From positions 62,001 through 126,000 of the forward strand of contig JAYWVB010000004.1 in assembly GCA_039881045.1 (NCBI GenBank): a stretch of 64,000 nt of DNA, written 5' to 3'. The stretch is from Chaetomium olivaceum (taxonomy: Eukaryota > Ascomycota > Sordariomycetes > Sordariales > Chaetomiaceae). This document shows positions 11,601 through 22,593 of this stretch, piece by piece (the first letter of the stretch is position 1; every line of letters begins with the position of its first letter). Below the pieces are notes generated by a model. The model was not told the origin of the DNA and searched no databases. It saw only the letters and a list, made by a program, of their open reading frames with translations. The position numbers and the translations under genes were made by a program.

Positions 11601-13966
11601 CGATCTGCACGGCAACGCAAACGGGTGTGCTGTAGTCGAGCTGGTTGACCCGCGAGGTTTCCTGGTTGCGGTTGAGTTCTTCTGTGGAAAGGTTGTGTTA
11701 GTTACCAGTGAACAAGGGGGCAGACTATTCCCCAAAAAGAGACGTACCGATCATGTTCCACCGCGCTCCTAGCTTCTTGAGATGCGCATCACAGTCTAGC
11801 AAGCAAGCTGCCTTGAAGACTGGGTAGACGTCAACAAGCTCTCTCCCCATAGCCCACCATTGGGCGCCCTGGCCGGTGTACACGAACCCCAGTCTGAGGG
11901 TCGTGGATGATTCCCTCTTGACAGGCTTGTTCTTGCCAGACTCGAGCGTCTTCACCAAACCTGCAATACTGCTGGCGGAGAATGTCGACATCCAGGGGAA
12001 CTGAGAGCGCCGGTGGCCGAGCGTGTAAGCCAGGTTGTCGAGAAAGGCCTCCTCGTCGGAAGGGTTGACGGAGAGCAAGTGGTTCTTGAGGTTATCCGCC
12101 ATGGCCTGGGTCGCCCTCTCGTCCTTCCCGCTAAGAAGAAAGATGCGGGAGCGGGCCTGGTCCTCTTCCTCTTCCTCCATGCTTATAGCGCTGTCTTTGC
12201 GTGAATGGCCGTGGCTATGGCCGTTTGTACCATTTGCGTGCCCGTTCGTGCCATTCGTGCCGTTCATGTGTCCGTTCACACCGTTGCTGCGCCAGTTTAT
12301 GACACCATTGCCGTTACCGTTGGCTGGCGCAGAAACGCGAACTGTACTAGCGGAGGCGGCGATGAAAGAATCGAGACTCTCCATGATGACGTGGGCGTTG
12401 GAGCCACCATAGCCAAAGTTGTTGATGGATGCTCGCCTGACGCCTTCTGGCTCGGCCAGGCCTCGAGTGATGTGGGCACCTGCCAGGCAGTGGTCAGTCG
12501 GGGGATCTATTGTGTGGATGTTCGGAGGAAAACGGTGAAAAACACAAACCTTGAGGTTCCACTCATCGAGGTGCAACTTTGCGTTGGGCTTCTCAAAGTT
12601 GATGCTGGGTGGAATTTGCCCTTTTTCCAACGCCAGTGCCACCTTGATGATGGCGGCAACACACTCGCAGTTTCAGTATGACCGATGTTTGTCTTGACGG
12701 AGCCGATTCTGAGGGGTTCACCATGGTTCTCGTGTCCTTAAAGACGGACGCAATTGCAGCCACCTCGATCGGGTCTCCTGTCGGTGTCCCGGTGCCATGT
12801 GCCTCGAAGTATCCAGTCTGCGATGGGTCGAGGCCCGCTCGCCGTAGCATTCCCGGACGAGCGCTTCTTGGGCCTCGCCGCTTGGTGTTGTTATGGTCTC
12901 TGTCTTGCCGTCCTGGTTGACGCCGCGTCCCGGATGATAGCCCGGATTGGGTCGCCATCCCGGAGAGCGTCGTCCAACCTTTCAAAACCACCGTCGCAGA
13001 CCCCTCGCCGCGCCCGTACCCGTTGGCACGGCTGTCAAAGGCATACGATTTTCCGTCTTTGGAAATCAGTCTAGACTTTGTTAACAAGATCAGCATACCA
13101 ACTTTCAAGTTCGGGCAACTCACGTCATGGATGACATGGCGAGGAACATATCGGGGTTGAACATCACGTTGGCACCGCCCACAATGGACATGTTTGATTC
13201 CCCTGTCTTTAAGCTCTGGCACCCCTGGTGCAGCGCCGTGAGTGTTGTGGAGCAGCCAGTATCAACTGACATGCTAGGCCCACGCAAGTCAAAGAAGTGG
13301 GATAGCCTGTTCGAGGCCATTGCTGCTCCTGTCCCCATGAGGAGGAATCGCGGCAGCGCATCGGGTCGCGAACTAGACTCTCATGGTAGTCCCGGAAGAA
13401 GGACCCCGCGTATACTGATGTGTTTGACCCTGCCACATCCTGTAAAGAAATGCCGGCTGTGCTTATGTTAGTTCGCAGCCTAATGACAGTTCGAAGGTGG
13501 AATCATACCGCTTTCTAGTGCTTCGTATGTTGATTCTAATTGCAGTCGGAACTGAGGTCGAGTGCCTGCGCTTGGTTCAGAAAAAGTCTTTTGAGGTAAA
13601 TGCCCTGATTATGGGCGCTGGACGCAGAACATACTGCTGCTGTCTCGGCAGACAGACTAAAGAAGTTTGCGTCAAACAGGCCAACATCCTCCTTGAGGAA
13701 GTGCCCTCCAACAACATTTGTCTGTTCGATATTCCGTCAGTACTCTTTGACTCGTAGCCGGCCGATGAGGTTCCTCTCTGTGCTCACCCATTCAGCTTCT
13801 CGAAGTTTGGGTGATGGAACCCGTCGATATTAAACCGGTCCTTAGGGATCTCGGACCACGCACTCCGCCCTTCCGCTAGGAGGTTCCAGAGCTTCTCCGG
13901 GTTATCGACGTCGCCCGCGAATCGACAACTCATGCCAATGATGGCAATGGGGATGTTGGTAGCCAT
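5633..13966 (-). CDS. Highly reducing iterative type I polyketide synthase (KS-AT-DH-MT-ER-KR-ACP)
   Basis: This synthase builds a reduced, probably C-methylated polyketide from malonyl-CoA in the cytosol. Domains run right to left. The KS has the active-site motif VDTGCSTTL (about 13.28 kb) and both histidine motifs, EAHGTGTPTGDP and KTNIGHTE. The AT has GQGAQW and SHSSGE. The DH has DHVVQNTIIYP. The methyltransferase has VLEIGGGTGG. The ER has ATGGVGQAA. The KR has GGFGGIG and the Ser/Tyr region ending QANYSAGG. The terminal ACP has YGVDSLVAVELR. No thioesterase or release domain follows the ACP, as is usual for this class. The start is the methionine opening MATNIPIAIIGMSCR. Nine introns are readable: roughly 13787-13722, 13634-13566, 13508-13457, 13123-13071, 12549-12480, 11747-11682, 8755-8687, 6915-6857 and 6529-6466. 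Protein length would be about 2,590 residues. The frame breaks about 17 times by 1-2 bases, always with family-matching sequence on both sides. I infer mostly assembly error because SEC7 in this window shows the same pattern. Confidence 0.9.
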
Positions 13967-16121
13967 CTTTACTGATATGGGTATTCTACTCTGTGCTGCC
14001 CGAATGTGTTGAAACAGAATCAAGAGTCCGGAAAAGAGATGGGAGTGTTACAGTGAAATGCGGGCAAAGGTGTCCCTGATCAGGCTATATGTACGGGATC
14101 CATTCACTCCACATCCTCGATCACACATCAAGAGGGAACCGATCGCGATTCTCTGGGCTGCACACCTACGGCAGGACTGCTCGGCATCGCCTTCGTGTTA
14201 CTTCCCCTCTCGGTCCCCCCTCCCTCGCTCCCGAAGCAGCATTGATGGTCGGTTTCCTGCGAGCGCTACTGTTGGTGATCGCGCATCCCTTCACTGAATA
14301 GGTGGCCGAGTTACTCCGACCGCCTAATCAAGCGCACATAAACTCCGACTCAGCTAGCTAGTTAACCCACTCAGCTAGGGAGGGTTGTGGAGGGTAAGAC
14401 CGGGGAACCTTGAGGGAGAGTGGGTACCCGAGACCTGGGAACGCACGTCATGGACGTTGGAGACTCACGATTGAGAGCCATGCCAGATAGGCCTGTCGTT
14501 GTCCAATTCCGATGCGTCTTGGCCGTGCGATAATTGCCGGGTGTGCCGGGTAGACGGCGGCCCACTCCGCCGAGAAACTCCGGACTCCCGGAGGAGGGCC
14601 CACTTTAACTCCGAGCCCGGCCGGGGGGGGGGGCGGCGGAGGTAGCGGGACGCCATTCCTTGATGAAAGTTCCCGTGGACGGACTGAGTGAGCTGAGACA
14701 GCAATCTTGTCAAGATCTGCGAACTTGCATTCAACTATTGAGATCCCTCTGGGCCCCCCCCGTGTTGCCGTGGGGGTCCCTCTGGAGCCAGCTGGAAGTT
14801 TTTGAGACAAAACCGGCGCTTGCCGGCGGGGCCGCGGTGATCCCTGGCCGTTTGACGAATAGTGCGATGCTTTAGCGAACTTGGCGTGCAGATCCTTGCG
14901 GCAACAGCCCTACCAACTCGTCCACAAACCACCCGCGCGCTGCAGCCGCCACAGTGTGCTCATCAGAGATCCCATTTCCCGGCCTATGGGCGTCCAAAAC
15001 CGTCGGGGCTCGGGGAATATCAGTGGCTCAACATTGTCAGCTGGCACTGTTTCGACGCTGCTTGTGCGTTCTCGACCGGAGTAGGAGTGTGTAGGGGGTT
15101 GCACAAGATCAGGGCGTTGCTGTCTGTGTGACCTTTCGTGTCTCGACCGGAATGGGGTCAGTTTATCGGATGACAACCAACATCGCTTGCGTTTCTGACT
15201 GTTGGTTGTCGAGCTGGGCAGACCGGGGAAACTACAAAACTCGAGACAGAGATCTTCCGCTCCCTGGTATTTATAGAGGGGCAGCAGCTCCATTTCCCCC
15301 CTTTGCAGTGAGACATGCTGATGCCGATGTGTATGTTAAGCATCTGAACAGAAAGGGGACCTGGCTTATCGGAGCTTTTGTTACGCCCCTTATTCTTCAG
15401 TTTAGTGCCCGCAAAAAGCTCAAGCAGATTGTCAAAATTGCAGTGGCTTGAGTCGGCGTCGACCTCACGCCCGGGGCTTGTCGGAGGGTTCCCCCAATGG
15501 CAGTCTCGGCAGGACTGCAGCCAATCGATGGTGTTCCGCGAAGCGGATCTCGATCGAAGCTTTGGGGGATCTCGGGAAGGCGCAGCAACCAGTAACCAGA
15601 GGGGGAAAGGCGCCGTCGATCCATCTGATGCCCTTCTGCAGACAGCGGCAACCTGGGGGCCAAACGGGCACACCAACGGCTGACGCAAACAGCAAAGATC
15701 GGTAGCTTGTTTCGAGCACCTTTGCCGGCCTCCATCTCATCCGGATCACTTGCCTCCTTTTGTACTCCCCGCCTGACAGGGTTCTGGCCGAAAGCTGTCG
15801 GCCCGCGGCCGCGAGCCGTGCACAAGCAGCACAACTCCGTCGCAGATGCTGGGTTTCCCCGTCTTCCTATGCATCTTGCAGTTTGGCAGCACCGATATCC
15901 TGTGGATGCATATGTATCTGGTCGTGTTGATCATGGCGTAAGCCCCCGAAGCCCTCCGGGCTTTTCTGTCATCCCAGATCCCCCTCTCGTTCCCGTCTTT
16001 GACATCTTTTCTCCTCCTTACCGTGTGTGACTCGTTCGTTGCCGTCTAGACCAATCTCCGTCTGTCAGGTCATTCTCGATTCTCAGGTCCAACGTAGCAC
16101 CGACTACGATCCACAGCCAAG
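13967..16121. promoter_or_regulatory. Divergent promoter region between PKS and SDR
   Basis: This 2.1 kb interval separates the start codons of two divergently transcribed biosynthetic genes, so both promoters should lie here. ORFs inside it are short and lack domains. A run of 11 G occurs near 14623-14633. I could not identify a specific regulator site with confidence. Confidence 0.5.
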
Positions 16122-17427
16122 ATGGTTACTCTCGAGCAGATGCGGTCCTCCAACGCCCGCATTGGCGAGTCTCTTCCCGCGGGCATGGTGGCCGTCTTCG
16201 TCGGCGGCACTAGTGGCATTGGCGAGGCCACCATGAAGCTGTTCGCCAAGCACGCCGTCGAGCCGCGTATCTACTTTGTCGGCCGGTCGGATCGGGCCGC
16301 TGTGCGCATCATCAACGAACTGACGGCCATCAACCCGGGGGGGCAATATCACTTTATCCAAGCCGACGTCTCACTGCTGCAGAACGTGGACGGCGTCTGC
16401 CACGACATCAAAAACCACGAGGAACTCATCAACTTGTTGTTTCTTACATCCGGCACCATGGTGACTGGTAAAGGTAACTACTAACTACCCGTCGCTGACA
16501 GAGGCAGAGGGCTCCTGAACCTGGACTAACACACCCACCCAGATACCCCTGAAAACCTCTACTACCCCACGGCAGTAACCTACTACGCCCGCATCCGGCT
16601 CATTGCCAACCTCCTCCCCCTCCTTCAAAAAGCGCCCTCCCTCCGGCGCGTCGTCTCCGTATTCGGCGGCACCAAAGAAGGCCCCGTCTGCATCGGCGAC
16701 CTCCAGGGGCGCTCCCCGCCCTGCCCCCACGCAGAAGCAGCGACACCTCCATCAGCGACACGGCCATCAAAGAAAAAACCACCGCCAACAAACTCTCCAA
16801 AACCAAATCCACCAGCCCCGCCCACCCCACTCCCCGACCAAGCCCAAGCCCAAGCCCAACCCAGCGCACCTCCTGCAGCTGCGCGCGCACACCTCCTCCA
16901 TGATGACGCTCGCCCTCGAATCGTTGGCGCTCGAGGCCCCCGACGTCAGCTTCGTGCACTCCTTCCCGGGCTTCGTGCGCACCCACGCCGGGCGCGAAGT
17001 GCGCGCGGCGTCGGCGGTCGGGCTCGTGCAGGTCGTGCTGAACAAGGTCGTGGGCCCCATGGTCACCGTGCCGCTGGCGGAGGCGGGCGAGAGGCAGCTG
17101 TTTGTGGCGACGAGCGGACGGTTTCCGGCAAGGTGTGGATGGGGCCCGCCGGTGGTGACCGGGGTGGCGGGCCAGAGGGGGAGCGCGGGGAGTCAGGTCG
17201 AGGTTACGGCTGGGGTTGGGTTGGTGGAGGGGGAGGGGGTGGGCGTGGCGAGGGGGAGTGATGCGGTGGAGGGTGGGGGGGTGTATTCGGTTAGTTTTGA
17301 TGGGGAGCCGCAGAGTGTGAAGGTGGAGGAGGCGGTGCAGCGGTTGAGGGAGGAGGATTTGGTGAGGAGGTTGTGGTTGCATACTATCGGGGAGTTTGTG
17401 AGGGTGACGGGGACCGAGTTTGTGTAA
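16122..17427 (+). CDS. Short-chain dehydrogenase/reductase, PKS-associated
   Basis: This is an NAD(P)-dependent oxidoreductase of the SDR superfamily, likely acting on the polyketide or its precursor. The Rossmann glycine motif is FVGGTSGIGEAT near residue 30, followed by an acidic/Arg loop (YFVGRSD). Exon 1 ends at about 16475, where GGTAAC opens an intron containing CTAACTAC and a later CTAACAC, ending CACCCAG at about 16542. The frame then reads through a YYPTAVTYYARIRLIANLLP segment and VVSVFGGTKEG. Between about 16,715 and 16,870 a Pro/Lys/Ser-rich stretch of some 120 bases intervenes, and the frame must shift before LLQLRAHTSSMMTLALE resumes. I found no GT-AG intron that removes it, so either an indel or a real insertion is present. 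The C-terminal third (FVHSFPGFVRTH) fits the family. Divergent transcription from the PKS suggests co-regulation. Confidence 0.75.
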
Positions 17428-18067
17428 TAGTTTCTTAAGGAAGGGCGGGTGGGTTGACGAGATCATGATCCGGTTCGGTTCGGCTTGGAATGGAATTGGG
17501 AAACGAACGGCTTTGCTTGGGCTCGTTCTTTTGTTTTTTACATATCGGTAGGGTCACTTCATCTTGGGATTCGGCGCTGCTGGGTCAGATGCTATGGGCC
17601 ACTGTAGTTATTTGTGAATAGGTGTTTGATAATCAGGTTTTCTTCTCAAATCTACCTATTTTGTACTTGAGCTGTACTCGGCAGTGATGGTTCCCTGACC
17701 AGGCCAACAATGTATCTTGTCTTAGCTCTAACCGTCGACGCATCTTGAACTATGGGGTGTCAAAGACACGTGTGCGTGGCTACCCACCCCTGGCATTCTA
17801 AAGTTCGACTAACGCTGTACACCCGTCGACGTTCGTCTACCATCTCGAGGCATGCTGAATAAAACAACAATTCGGAGATGATTACGATTGCTCGAGCTAT
17901 GGTGCCAAAGGACAGATTCCCAAAACTATAGACCACTGAATAGAAAAGGTGTCTTCATCAACATTCCCGAATGGAAAACGGGATGGCAGACTCCTCCACA
18001 CTCGCCCCTAGCCGCGGCACCTCCCTATCAAACTTAACCAAAAGAGTTGTGATTGTTGAGAATTTGA
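17428..18067. other. Intergenic, no supported gene
   Basis: This is 3' flanking sequence of the SDR and the convergent small gene. I see only AT-rich downstream sequence with no ORF of note. Confidence 0.5.
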
Positions 18068-18431
18068 TTAATGCCTGCTGTAAAGTTAACAGGGGACCGT
18101 TGGCTTAATCGAATCTCTGTACTGGCGACTTACTTTTGCTTGTTCTGCCGCTCCAGCTTGTCCCAGGTACTCTGCCACGCGGCAAGAGTTGCAGCGGCGG
18201 CGCGCCTCTGAGCTACCACAGAAGCGGTTGGGGAGTCAACCCTTGCTCGGGACAACAGTCGTTCAGCTACCGAAGGTGGCTCGTTGAGGTACGTATCGAC
18301 CGTCACAGGAGGCGTATCCTCACCAAATTTTGATCTATCGTCTCTAGTCTCAGCGTTGCGGCTCGTATGTTTGTGCAGTTGCAGACCACTTCCCTGGTAT
18401 CTTCGGTTATAGCAGCGGATTTGGTCGACAT
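18068..18431 (-). CDS. Small spliced hypothetical protein, about 100 residues
   Basis: A start codon in good context (AAGATGTCG at 18431) opens MSTKSAAITEDTRE. A well-composed frame then reads from about 18348 to 18134 (FGEDTPPVTVDTYLNEPPSV and a Ala-rich, charged helix ending WDKLERQNKQ). A GTAAGT donor at 18133 and a TTTACAG acceptor at 18078 would give a tiny last exon ending in TAA at 18068. Joining the first two parts needs a short, about 41-base intron (18389-18349) or an undetected indel, which is the weak point. No known domain is recognised. The Ala/Arg/Gln-rich C-terminus looks like a single amphipathic helix. Confidence 0.4.
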
Positions 18432-19054
18432 CTTGGTTGGATCAAACGCTCTTGTGAAGGTCCTAGATGGTGAATGTGTGGTGGATTGGCAATCCCTTGG
18501 AGTTTGTGATCAAAAACAGGAACTTGTTCCCTCTTTAAGGGGCATCTGAGTGCGGCTGGGTAGGTATATTTTATATTCATCTTGATCATGTCTCTGAACT
18601 TTGTCTGACGCCGAGGGCATGGTGAAGACGCGATACTGCCTTTACAGGCTTTAGTGTTATAGAATATGAATGATGCACGCCGTGATCATTAAAAAAAAAA
18701 AAACCGTTAGGTTCGTCAACTGTGTAGACTTCGTCTCTGTTCTCGCCCAATGATGTTGTCGGCATCAATTTCGAAAATGCCAGGCCACAGAAGTTTCCCT
18801 TGCTTTTGGTTGACCTGCGTCTTACCCTCTACCAAGCCGAAGACACAACCGCGTCTTCATCGGTGCAGTAAGCGCAGGGGTCGATCACGTGTGAAATGCA
18901 TAAAAGTCTCAGGCAACGGACAGCAGACGACAAGCTGCGCATGAAAGTTTCCGAAGGCAGCCGCATCTCCGCATCGTGAGGTTCTCCAAAGTGTACCACG
19001 GTTCCCATAGTACCATACCATCTTCTTGGGCCATATCATTATCAACGAAAAACA
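18432..19054. other. Intergenic between divergent small gene and zinc-finger gene
   Basis: The interval contains an A-rich run near 18690-18702 and no convincing coding sequence. It probably carries the promoters of the flanking divergent genes. Confidence 0.45.
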
Positions 19055-21759
19055 ATGTCAGACCACGACGAGGCGTTCTATCGCAAGCCCCCCGACCCGC
19101 CCCTGCCACCCCCTCCACCGAACCCCCTTTCACTGGATTCCTCGTCACAGCCAGCGATGCAGGCAAAGGTTTCTAGGCAAAAGTATCATATATACCATGG
19201 TAAAGCGACCGCAATCCTGCTTGACGTTCAATCGCACTGAACCTGCGATATAGAATCAAAAACAATGCGGGAATCCAGGCTGTCCAGCCGTTTGGATGCG
19301 AGTTCGAACCAGTCGCCGTTCAGGCTGGTATGCCCGTTTTGGAGATTGCGGCCAATGGAGCACACATCGTGCGGCTACCTCACGATGAATCGCTCCAGAG
19401 ACCTGAAAGAACACCTGATCTGGTGCCACAGGCCTTTTAACACCTACTGCCCGAAATGTCTACGGACTTTCCAGACGGTTATCGATCTTGAGGAGCATTC
19501 CATGAAAGAATGTCCATGCAAGGACACATGCGACGAGCCTGGTTTCCTGACGAAGGAACAAATCAATCAACTTCAACTCCATAGAACGCCCAGGGGTAGC
19601 AGCACTAAAACCCTGTGGTATCAATATTGGGAAATATGCTTCCCTGGCCGAGAACCGCCAGTTTCGATCAGCATTGAAGAGACCACGAAGAACCTGAACA
19701 TTTTCGCGACTGCAATGGCATCCTACCGTGACTTTATGTCTTTGCAGGTACTGCATATCTTCCGGGAAGTTCTGCCGAAATCGGGCTACAATGGTCCTGA
19801 CCAAAAAGAGCCTCTATTGAAAATTCTGCAGAACGGGTTTGACTTCACTTTACGTCGCTGGGCAATCGTATGGATGAGGGAGCGAAGGCCTCTCGCGCAC
19901 CTCCGACAATCGAACCCTCAAGTAGTGCTTCAAGATGGTCCGGTTCGACACTGGCGGCCACCGACGCACCAGGTTCCCCCTATCCGTCTGACTTTGATGG
20001 TAAGAAGACGAGATCTACGATAGCTGAATGCCGAAGTTGACTAATCATTACCGGTGTTGCTAGACTGCGAGGAAGAGGAAGTCGAATGGTCACCAGAGGA
20101 GGATTCCTTGCTTGTTGAGCTAAAGGGGAACGGAACCACATGCGACGCGATGTCTGATTACCTTCGCGGCCGTAGCACTCAGAGCTGCCGCCGCCGCTAT
20201 CTGGATCTTCATGCGAAATGGAGCGAGGGACTGAAGATGAAACTATCAGCCTTCACGACGACAGAGAGATGCATGGAAGAGAGCAAGCCACACATCAACA
20301 GATGTGAACAAGATACTGACAGCGCCGTCAATCCGGCTGAGGTGCCGCTCAACCCGGATACGAATCCTCAAGAGTGTTTGTCCACAAGACAGGTGGCTTC
20401 GAGCATTGCGACATCGACCCCCACATTAGACGATATGGATATACTTTCCAGGGATGACTCCCAAACCGAAAACCATCTCGATGGTAGCGACAAGTCCGAG
20501 TATTCCATGTCCGATGATGCAGCTCTCTATGACTCATCGCGGTTTGCCATCCTTGAATCAGCCGCAGCCGATCAACTTTTTGACGCATATGAAACATGGT
20601 CACGGATTTCAACCTTCTGCAACACCAGCTGCACTGCATCAGTGCCTACTGATGCGCCCGAGGCTTCAAAGTCACCAAACGCATCTTCCGGATCTAACGC
20701 TTCTCCATCATCATCATCATCATCATCATCACCGGCGGGGTTTCAACCTCTGAGGCTGCGCCAACCTCACAGGCTTTCCCCAAAAGCCCAGCGGCACCAA
20801 AAAGGAAACGCCGCAAGGACGATGACGAGGATGACAAGGACCAGCCGAAGAAGCCACGAGTGCAAAAACGCAAACGCGTGGAAGAAGGCGAAAAACGCCT
20901 CGCCTGCCCGTTCCAAAAGCGATACCACCCAGGACACCTCTTCTGCGGCGAAGACAGGGCGACCCGTGGGTTTCAAACAATCGCTCAAGTCAAACAACAC
21001 GTCACGCGATCCCACTTGCATCCCCCACTTCACTGCACGCGTTGCAAGGCCGAGTTTGACGACGTGTCAGAGATGGACAGCCATAAGAATGCCACGCCAC
21101 CTTGCGAGGAGCTTCCCTACGTCGACGAGACGAAACTTTTGTGGAACAAGAAACTGGTGAAGGCAATCAATTTGAGGGTCAATGAGAAGATTGACCTCGA
21201 CAACCAGTGTTTTCGGTTTGGGACCTCCTATTTCCGGACGCTAAGCGACCAGCCAGCTGCAGGGTGGAACGCGACGAACTGTGTAAGCATCTGGTGGACT
21301 TCCAACGGTTTGTGGTGGAAGGAGGTGACGGTATAGTACGCACTGCCCCCCTGACACCTCATGGAAAATGGATCTAGAGGCTAACTTCCATGTTTTTTTC
21401 TATAGGTCGAAGAAGTCCTTCGCGAGCACGATTCCGTGCTGGAAGAGGACGAGGGCGACCAGGCGCCCGAGGAAATCGAACGGCGTAGAGAGGAACGAAA
21501 GATCTTCGGAGTGCGTGTCCTTAACCTGGCTGCTAAAAGATTCATCGACAGTCGGGCAACCCCCCGTGGGCCACACGTGGCTCATCGCAAGGGGAACATC
21601 TCGTCTACCGACAGAGATGATAGGGAGACGACAGATTCCCGCGTCGGTGCTGCGACATTGCCGCAGGCACCGCCGGGGTACAAGCACTCGATGAGGCGGA
21701 TGCCGAACTGGAAATCCTTCCTGGCGGCGATATACCTCAGCACAAGGACGGAACCCTAG
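19055..21759 (+). CDS. C2H2 / Myb-SANT / C2H2 nuclear protein
   Basis: This is probably a DNA-binding nuclear protein. I read exon 1 as 19055-19199 (starting MSDHDEAFYRKPPD, Pro-rich) and an intron at 19200-19253 (GTAAAG to ATATAG). Exon 2 holds a first zinc-finger array: CPF...CGY...HLIWCH, then CPKC with a downstream His/Cys pair, in the layout seen in fungal proteins with an atypical C2H2 pair. A second intron ends near 20063, followed by an acidic stretch and a Myb/SANT-like helix set (VEWSPEEDSLLVELK, then RSTQSCRRRYLDLH). A Ser run, a basic nuclear-localisation-like region (PKRKRRKDDDEDDK) and a second finger array (LACPFQKRYHPGHLFC, CTRCKAEF) come next. A last intron begins near 21331 and ends at about 21405. 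The C-terminal exon is highly charged and ends at TAG 21759. At least three small frame breaks (near 19,850, 20,733 and 21,270) interrupt otherwise continuous coding. Confidence 0.65.
20707..20730 (+). repeat. (ATC)8 microsatellite coding for polyserine
   Basis: Eight consecutive ATC units, read as TCA in frame, give a serine run in the C2H2/Myb gene. The frame changes within a few bases of its 3' end, so a slippage or sequencing indel here is plausible. Confidence 0.8.
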
Positions 21760-22593
21760 CTGCCGAGGGTGGATTTTACAGGCTTAGCTGAGTCTGCGGA
21801 GCTGGATTTCTCCATATACCCGGGACTTGACAGCCATGACCTCTACAACATGGCGTGGGGTACTAATGCGCCTGGCCAACTCGATTCTGGGTTTTCTTCT
21901 GTAGTTAAAGGGGGGGTAAAGGGGATTTATGGCATATTTCCTTAACTCAGGATAGGCATGATAAGCTCCACACACATGTTTTATCGTATCAGGGCAGCAT
22001 CGTTTTAATCAGGGCGGGTGTGGAAGAGCGACTGAGACAGCAAGGGGACTTTCGTTCGAAGACCCGCCCCGGTCGACGAGGGCATCCACTACGCTAGTGG
22101 GATATTCTCGGCTCCGAGCGGGCTGCTGACGCCTCTGGGCGCCGCAGACCGACTGCTTATGTAGGGGTGCAAAACACTCCGACTCGCCAAGAAATCATCA
22201 ACACAGATGCGGCCAATCTGTTGTGCCGCCATCACTCGCATGCGGCGGGCTCGGTGCTCATACGTCAGTGGCTGATGGCCAGCTCGGCTTCGAGAAAATG
22301 CATGCCCCTGAACCTTCGATGCGACGCCATGTTTAGAGCGGCGTGGTAAGATAATTGAGAATATCTGCCGGAGGTGTGTGTTGTCCGGCGAGCTCAAGAA
22401 GTCCGCGGTTCGTCCTCCCCCAGCTCGGTTCTCCATCAGCCTTTTGTTTTCGCCCATCCGTTCTGTCGCAGTTCCGGTTGACGAACATTTACGTCCAACG
22501 ATGTTCTGAGTTTTACGGCCATGATACCCTCTCCTATTTGTATTTTCACCGTTATTGCAGCGTTCTTTTCTTGATACCCATTTCCTTTTCACG
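21760..22593. other. Intergenic / 5' leader of GPCR gene
   Basis: There is no supported gene. An ORF on the minus strand covers much of it but is Arg/Ser-rich, lacks domains and overlaps the GPCR promoter, so I treat it as chance. Confidence 0.45.

Noticed and set aside
15128..15834. Overlapping ORFs in the PKS/SDR intergenic region
   Set aside because: They occur in several frames on both strands without domain or splice evidence, so this is most likely regulatory DNA.
22089..22592. 167-residue minus-strand ORF
   Set aside because: No domain, Arg/Ser-rich, and it covers the 5' leader of the GPCR gene, so chance is the better explanation.
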